Part shown: positions 60,371 to 64,000 of the stretch, piece after piece | Position numbering within the stretch: the stretch's first letter is position 1 | How the letters are laid out: each line of letters opens with the position of its first letter | Assembly (NCBI RefSeq): GCF_023502345.1 | Contig: NZ_JAMFLX010000009.1 | Location: 80,851 to 144,850 of the forward strand | Reading direction: 5' to 3' | Length of the DNA stretch: 64,000 nt | Source: Parendozoicomonas callyspongiae | GTDB taxonomy: Bacteria; Pseudomonadota; Gammaproteobacteria; Pseudomonadales; Endozoicomonadaceae | Notes under the pieces: generated by a model | What the model saw: the letters and a program-made list of their open reading frames with translations, nothing else | Database searches by the model: none | What the model was told of the DNA's origin: nothing | Translations under genes and position numbers: made by a program

Positions 60371-60781
60371 GGGGGCGATACGGATTCGACGACGATGACA
60401 AAACCTGAGGTGCATGCCGAGAGGGGGTAATCACTCTCGTAAATCAAATGGTTACTGTTTTATTAGCTGCCAAAAAACCAGCTAACGAAGAGTTCTACGA
60501 CAACCAGTGGGCTGCGGCCGCTGCTTAATCGTAGGTTTGCTGCTTAACAACAGCACTCTTCCGGTCTTTCTGCCCCGTCTGTCGGGTAGTTCCATGACCG
60601 TCATTGCAGACAGACTCGCCGTGATCTGCGCCTGGCTTTGATCGGTTAAAACCTAACAGGCTCGTGCTGCCTTACCCCGACCGCTGGGTCATGGCAGGAC
60701 TAAAATAAAGGCGGATCTAAGCATGTAGAGCTGAAGGCGGAGCATCGGCGGACGGGGGTTCAAATCCCCCCGCCTCCACCA
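60371..60781 (+). ncRNA. ssrA: tmRNA 2 (second ssrA), atypical tag AKKPANEEFYDNQWAAAAA
   Basis: This complete second tmRNA has 411 bases. It shares the 5' core (GGGGGCGATACGGATTCGACGACG), the G3:U70 acceptor stem, T-arm, CTAAGCATGTAGA and encoded CCA. The middle differs from tmRNA 1 throughout. PK1 is preserved with other bases: CGAGAG/CTCTCG (60418-60423 and 60434-60439) and GGTAATCA/TGGTTACT with two wobble pairs (60426-60433 and 60449-60456). After ATTAGCT the resume codon GCC at 60469 opens AKKPANEEFYDNQWAAAAA, ending TAA (60526-60528). The tag is 19 residues, lacks the ANDxNY and LAA ends, and finishes with five alanines. Covarying stems argue for a working RNA, not a decayed copy. Confidence 0.92.
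60737..60781 (+). repeat. Right copy of the 45-bp ssrA 3'-end direct repeat (attR-like)
   Basis: This copy is identical to 54643-54687 except for one base. The two copies bound a segment of about 6 kb holding the two unknown proteins, the IS scars and the CDF-like gene. Confidence 0.55.
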
Positions 60782-60997
60782 TTTTCCTGAAGATAAGAAG
60801 CTGCAATAGAAAAGCAAAATACAGTATTGAACTATTGCTACAGAAGACACTCCATTAGATAATTACGCCTTCAGCCTGGAGGCTGTTTATTTCGTTCGAT
60901 TTCATTCCCAGGCCAAGCACTCTCAAGACCACACCTCTTGTAGAATAACCCTGCCAATATTGCGGTGAGCTAAACCACCTTTTCACTAAGAGTCAGA

Positions 60998-62278
60998 ATG
61001 AACCAGTCAAGCGAATACGTTAACTCTTACCATTTTCAAACCGGACACACGCTGCCATTACAGCCTTGTTTGACTGGCGATATTACCACTGATGTTTGCA
61101 TTATTGGTGGCGGCATGACCGGCCTGAACGCCGCCATCGAACTTCGTAAGCGTGGCTTTGATGTTGTTGTTCTGGAGTCTGAGCGTATTGCATGGGGTGC
61201 ATCGGGCCGGAATGGTGGAATGTGCCTGGTGGGGTACTGCCTTGGCCCTCATGAAGTGGATGAAACCTTTGGCTCCGAGTGGGCCCGAAAGTTATGGGAT
61301 CTTTCCTGTGAGTCACTCGATATCGTTCGCGAGCGAATAAAAGAGTTCAATATTGATTGTGATTTTCAGCAAAACTACATTGAGCTGGCGGTGAAGCCCA
61401 GCCATGTGAAAGAGCTGAAAGCCTACCAAGAACTTCTGGAAAACAGTTATGGCTATTCCAGTATCAGTTGGTGGGACAGTGAGAAAATTCAAGATGTAAC
61501 CACATCAGATCGTTACCTTGGGGGCCTGTTCGACTCAAACAGCGCGCATATGCATCCACACAACTACACTATCGGGCTTGCCAGAGCAGCGATGGATCTT
61601 GGCGCCAGCGTGTATGAAAACAGCAAAGTCACAAAGCTGATCAAGGGCAGCCCTAACTGGGTTCAGACAGAACATGGATGGGTAAAAGCCAGGCAGGTTC
61701 TACTGGCCTGTAATGCTTACATTGACGGGCTACACAAGAAGGCCGAAAGCAAAGTGCTTCCGATTATTTCTTATATTGGAGTGACAGAACCGCTTGGCGA
61801 CAGACAGCCGATTTCCAACCAAATGGCAATGTCTGACCTCAATAACAGCCTGGATTACTTTCGCCCAACAGCAGATGGCCGGATTTTATTTGGAGGAGTA
61901 AATCATCCTTTCAATGGCGAGTACCCTGATACAAGAAAACGTCTGCACCAACGCATGACGAAGGTGTTCCCACAATTACAGGATGTGAAAATGGAGTATC
62001 ACTGGGGGGGGTTATTCTCCGCAACACGTGAATACATGCCCCATATTGAGCATCTGAGGCATGATATCTACACGGCACATGGCTACACCGGACATGGTGT
62101 TTCTCTCACCAACATTGCTGGCCGAGTTGTAGCCGAAGCAATGGCTGGTACTGCCGAGCGGTTTGATGTGTTTTCACGTATTCGGCATAAGTGGATTCCT
62201 ACGCCTAAGGTGTTGCGTACACCGGCTTTGGCGTTGGCTATATGGAAGGCTGAGATTGAAGATGCGCTAGGGAGTTAA
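60998..62278 (+). CDS. FAD-dependent oxidoreductase, PuuB-like (gamma-glutamylputrescine oxidase family)
   Basis: The 426-residue DadA-type flavoprotein has the dinucleotide motif TDVCIIGGGMTGLNAAIELR near 30-50, VVLESERIAWGASGRNGG near 56-73 and the C-terminal FAD loop GYTGHGVSLTNIAGRVVAEA near 370. Similarity to E. coli PuuB runs the full length, including IRERI-K-F-IDCDF-, a SAHMHPHNYTIGLA stretch (HIHPLNLAIG in PuuB) and FPQLQDVKMEYHWGGLF. This points to oxidation of an amine or amino-acid derivative, perhaps in polyamine breakdown. No other puu genes are next to it, so the substrate is open. Confidence 0.85.
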   Translation: MNQSSEYVNSYHFQTGHTLPLQPCLTGDITTDVCIIGGGMTGLNAAIELRKRGFDVVVLESERIAWGASGRNGGMCLVGYCLGPHEVDETFGSEWARKLWDLSCESLDIVRERIKEFNIDCDFQQNYIELAVKPSHVKELKAYQELLENSYGYSSISWWDSEKIQDVTTSDRYLGGLFDSNSAHMHPHNYTIGLARAAMDLGASVYENSKVTKLIKGSPNWVQTEHGWVKARQVLLACNAYIDGLHKKAESKVLPIISYIGVTEPLGDRQPISNQMAMSDLNNSLDYFRPTADGRILFGGVNHPFNGEYPDTRKRLHQRMTKVFPQLQDVKMEYHWGGLFSATREYMPHIEHLRHDIYTAHGYTGHGVSLTNIAGRVVAEAMAGTAERFDVFSRIRHKWIPTPKVLRTPALALAIWKAEIEDALGS

Positions 62279-62493
62279 ATAAGAATATCTCAATCACGTC
62301 TTACGTCCAAAAAATATTTGAACAACGGAAAAACAGGCTGGCTGTCGATTGTGAGACTAGGTAACATGCTCTTCTCGAAATTTCCAAGCCTGATTTTTGC
62401 AGTACAGCCTTTCTTTGGTGAGCATATCAATCGGAAAGCTGTAGCGTGATTAAATCTCAGATAGTAACAAGTGCAGATATAACAGAGGCTCTC

Positions 62494-63645
62494 ATGCCTG
62501 AGCAAGACACTTCAGAAGTTCATCAAAATCAAAAAAGAGTCTTACAGCTTTGCCATGGCTACGGCATGCCGTTTCACGATGTGGCAAGACAATACGCTGC
62601 TCTGTTCAAAGACACTGAATTTAAAGTTACTACTGTTTTTCTCACTGGACCAAAAGATGAGTTTATAGCAAACACAGTAGACTCAGACGAAGTTATCTTT
62701 CTGGAAAATACCTCTAAAGATATCCGTGGATTAAAGTTAAAACAGATAAAACAGATAAGAGAGCTATGCCAGAAGCACCATTATAGTTTCTGCATTGCTC
62801 ACCGCTTTAAGCCAATTTACATTGCCACTCATGTTAAAGGTTTGTTTGTCATCGGCATTCACCACGCTTTCGGCGATTACTCCAGGTGGACGCGCCGCCT
62901 TTATGCCAACAGAATTCAGAAGAACTTGGCATTAATCGGTGTTTCCAATTCCGTGCGAGATGACATGCGGGCTTCCCTGCCAAGCTTCCCGAAAGAAAAA
63001 ATCGCCACTCTTTACAACCGAATTGATATTGATCAACATGCAGCATCACTCCTCGCCAAGACTGAAGCTCGAGAAGCATTAGATCTACCCAAAGATAAGT
63101 ATATTTTTGCCAATGTGGGCAGACTCCACCCAGATAAGGACCAAAGCACATTACTTAAAGCCTTCGCCGCAATCAAGCCATATCAAACCAATTCTGTGCT
63201 GGTAATTATGGGTAAGGGTAAGCTGGAGCAAACACTTAAAGAAGAAGCGAACGCTCTAGGCATCAAGAAACAAGTGATTTTTACCGGACCAATTCCTGAA
63301 GCCTCAAAATATTTCAAGGCTTTTGATAGTTTTGTACTCTCTTCGGATCATGAGCCTTTTGGTATGGTGTTGTTAGAGGCCATGATTGCTGGTCTTCCCA
63401 TGGCTGTCTGTAACAGCGGAGGAGCACCAGAAGTTGCAGGTGTGTGTGGCGAGAGCTTTTCTCTTGGTGATGCTGAAGCACTTGCAAATAGAATGAACCT
63501 CCTTATGAAACTGACAGAAACGGAAAAGGAAAATATCAAGCAGAGCATGATGATACGGCTCTATAGTCATTTCTCTGATACGGCAGTGAAAGCAGCGTTT
63601 TGGAACCTCCCCTTTCTTCCTGATTTAGAAAATATAAACATCTAA
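62494..63645 (+). CDS. Glycosyltransferase family 4 protein
   Basis: This 383-residue GT-B enzyme probably adds a sugar to a surface glycan. The C-terminal nucleotide-sugar domain has FANVGRLHPDKDQSTLLKAF near 205, VIFTGPIPEASKYFKAFDSF near 265 and the EX7E-type stretch EPFGMVLLEAMIAGLPMAV near 295, followed by GGAPEVAG. I chose the ATG at 62494, because AGAGG lies five bases upstream; a GTG at 62446 would add 16 residues. The overall look is like WaaG-type lipopolysaccharide glycosyltransferases, but donor and acceptor cannot be named. Confidence 0.88.
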   Translation: MPEQDTSEVHQNQKRVLQLCHGYGMPFHDVARQYAALFKDTEFKVTTVFLTGPKDEFIANTVDSDEVIFLENTSKDIRGLKLKQIKQIRELCQKHHYSFCIAHRFKPIYIATHVKGLFVIGIHHAFGDYSRWTRRLYANRIQKNLALIGVSNSVRDDMRASLPSFPKEKIATLYNRIDIDQHAASLLAKTEAREALDLPKDKYIFANVGRLHPDKDQSTLLKAFAAIKPYQTNSVLVIMGKGKLEQTLKEEANALGIKKQVIFTGPIPEASKYFKAFDSFVLSSDHEPFGMVLLEAMIAGLPMAVCNSGGAPEVAGVCGESFSLGDAEALANRMNLLMKLTETEKENIKQSMMIRLYSHFSDTAVKAAFWNLPFLPDLENINI

Positions 63646-63669
63646 TACAAACATATTTTTGAAGAAGAA

Positions 63670-63699
63670 AACCCTTGCCATCATTCCAAGGCAAGGGTT
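63670..63699 (-). terminator. Hairpin terminator between convergent genes
   Basis: AACCCTTGCC and GGCAAGGGTT form a perfect 10-base-pair stem with a 10-base loop. On the minus strand it is followed by TTCTTCTTC, so it most likely ends the leftward gene at 63790; it could also serve the glycosyltransferase. Confidence 0.7.
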
Positions 63700-63789
63700 A
63701 TTACATACACTCCATCATTAACCGAACATGAATAGAGAGAACCAATCCAGCATCCCTCGTAATATTTAGCTTATGATTTATAAAGTGTA

Positions 63790-64000
63790 TTAAAAAACTT
63801 TTGAGTATTCGTCTGCAACATGCGAAAAACTCATACTTCTCATTTTCTCATTGCTATAGGAAAAGTCATATGAAGTATTTATAGTTTCGACCATCTTTCT
63901 TGCCAAATTGGAAATAACTTCATCATTTGTCTCACCATTTACAATATAGTCAGGAGAAATGAACTCTTTAGCTGATTCATAATAAGTAACCACTACAGGG
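63790..64000 (-). CDS. C-terminal end of a leftward gene, possibly a glycosyltransferase (partial)
   Basis: An open frame enters from beyond the right edge and ends at 63790. Its peptide starts PVVVTYYESAKEFI and continues DYIVNGETNDEVISNLARKM. A PVVVT strand followed by a Glu, then a loop and helices matches the end of GT-B glycosyltransferases, where such a strand precedes the donor-binding helix. The next gene over is a GT4 enzyme, which fits a glycan cluster. Only about 70 residues are visible, so the call is weak. Confidence 0.4.
   Translation of the reverse strand, partial: PVVVTYYESAKEFISPDYIVNGETNDEVISNLARKMVETINTSYDFSYSNEKMRSMSFSHVADEYSKVF

Overview
The window reads as the chromosome of a marine or host-associated gammaproteobacterium. 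Its core gene order is the one known from Pseudomonas and Oceanospirillales: tsaD<>rpsU-dnaG-rpoD, secG-tRNA-Leu-tRNA-fMet-rimP-nusA-infB-rbfA-truB-rpsO-pnp, ftsH-folP-glmM-tpiA, dapB-carAB-greA, grpE-dnaK-dnaJ and recN-fur-bamE-rnfH-ratA-smpB-ssrA. An Endozoicomonas-like host is my best guess. It rests on overall protein character, type III secretion-like genes and remnant mobile DNA, not on any database comparison.

Layout. 1-9.7 kb: end of a sensor kinase, nadC, galE, a LigB-type ligase, type IV pilus genes pilA and pilB (divergent, pilC/pilD not adjacent), cca, folK-folB and tsaD. 10-15 kb: the macromolecular synthesis operon (rpsU, yqeY, dnaG, rpoD), followed by a 400-base stretch of palindromes and a possible group II intron scar. 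15.3-26.5 kb: the long leftward transcription/translation cluster with two tRNA genes and internal terminators. 26.6-39.7 kb: glmM, folP, ftsH, rlmE, yhbY, greA, carBA, dapB and pdxY. 39.9-47.8 kb: the heat-shock genes dnaJ, dnaK and grpE with two well-formed sigma-32 promoters, split by an orphan type III chaperone/substrate-like gene pair, then recN under a LexA box. 47.9-50.3 kb: two translationally coupled exported proteins of unknown function. 50.4-54.2 kb: fur, bamE, rnfH, ratA, an NSS transporter and smpB.

54.3-60.8 kb is the most unusual part. It has two complete but very different tmRNA (ssrA) genes in the same orientation, about 6 kb apart. The first, beside smpB, encodes the near-canonical tag ANDDNYQVALAA. 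The second encodes the long, atypical tag AKKPANEEFYDNQWAAAAA. Both keep the G3:U70 alanine identity pair, CCA end, T-loop, resume-codon context and a PK1 pseudoknot whose stems are maintained by different bases. Their 3' ends form a 45-base near-identical direct repeat. Between them lie two large unrecognised proteins, an IS3 transposase scar, a 23-base phased repeat and a cation-efflux-like protein. This looks like a decayed ssrA-integrated island that brought its own tmRNA.

60.9-64 kb: a PuuB/DadA-like FAD oxidoreductase, a family 4 glycosyltransferase and the end of another leftward gene. No rRNA, CRISPR array, integrase gene or intact insertion sequence was found.
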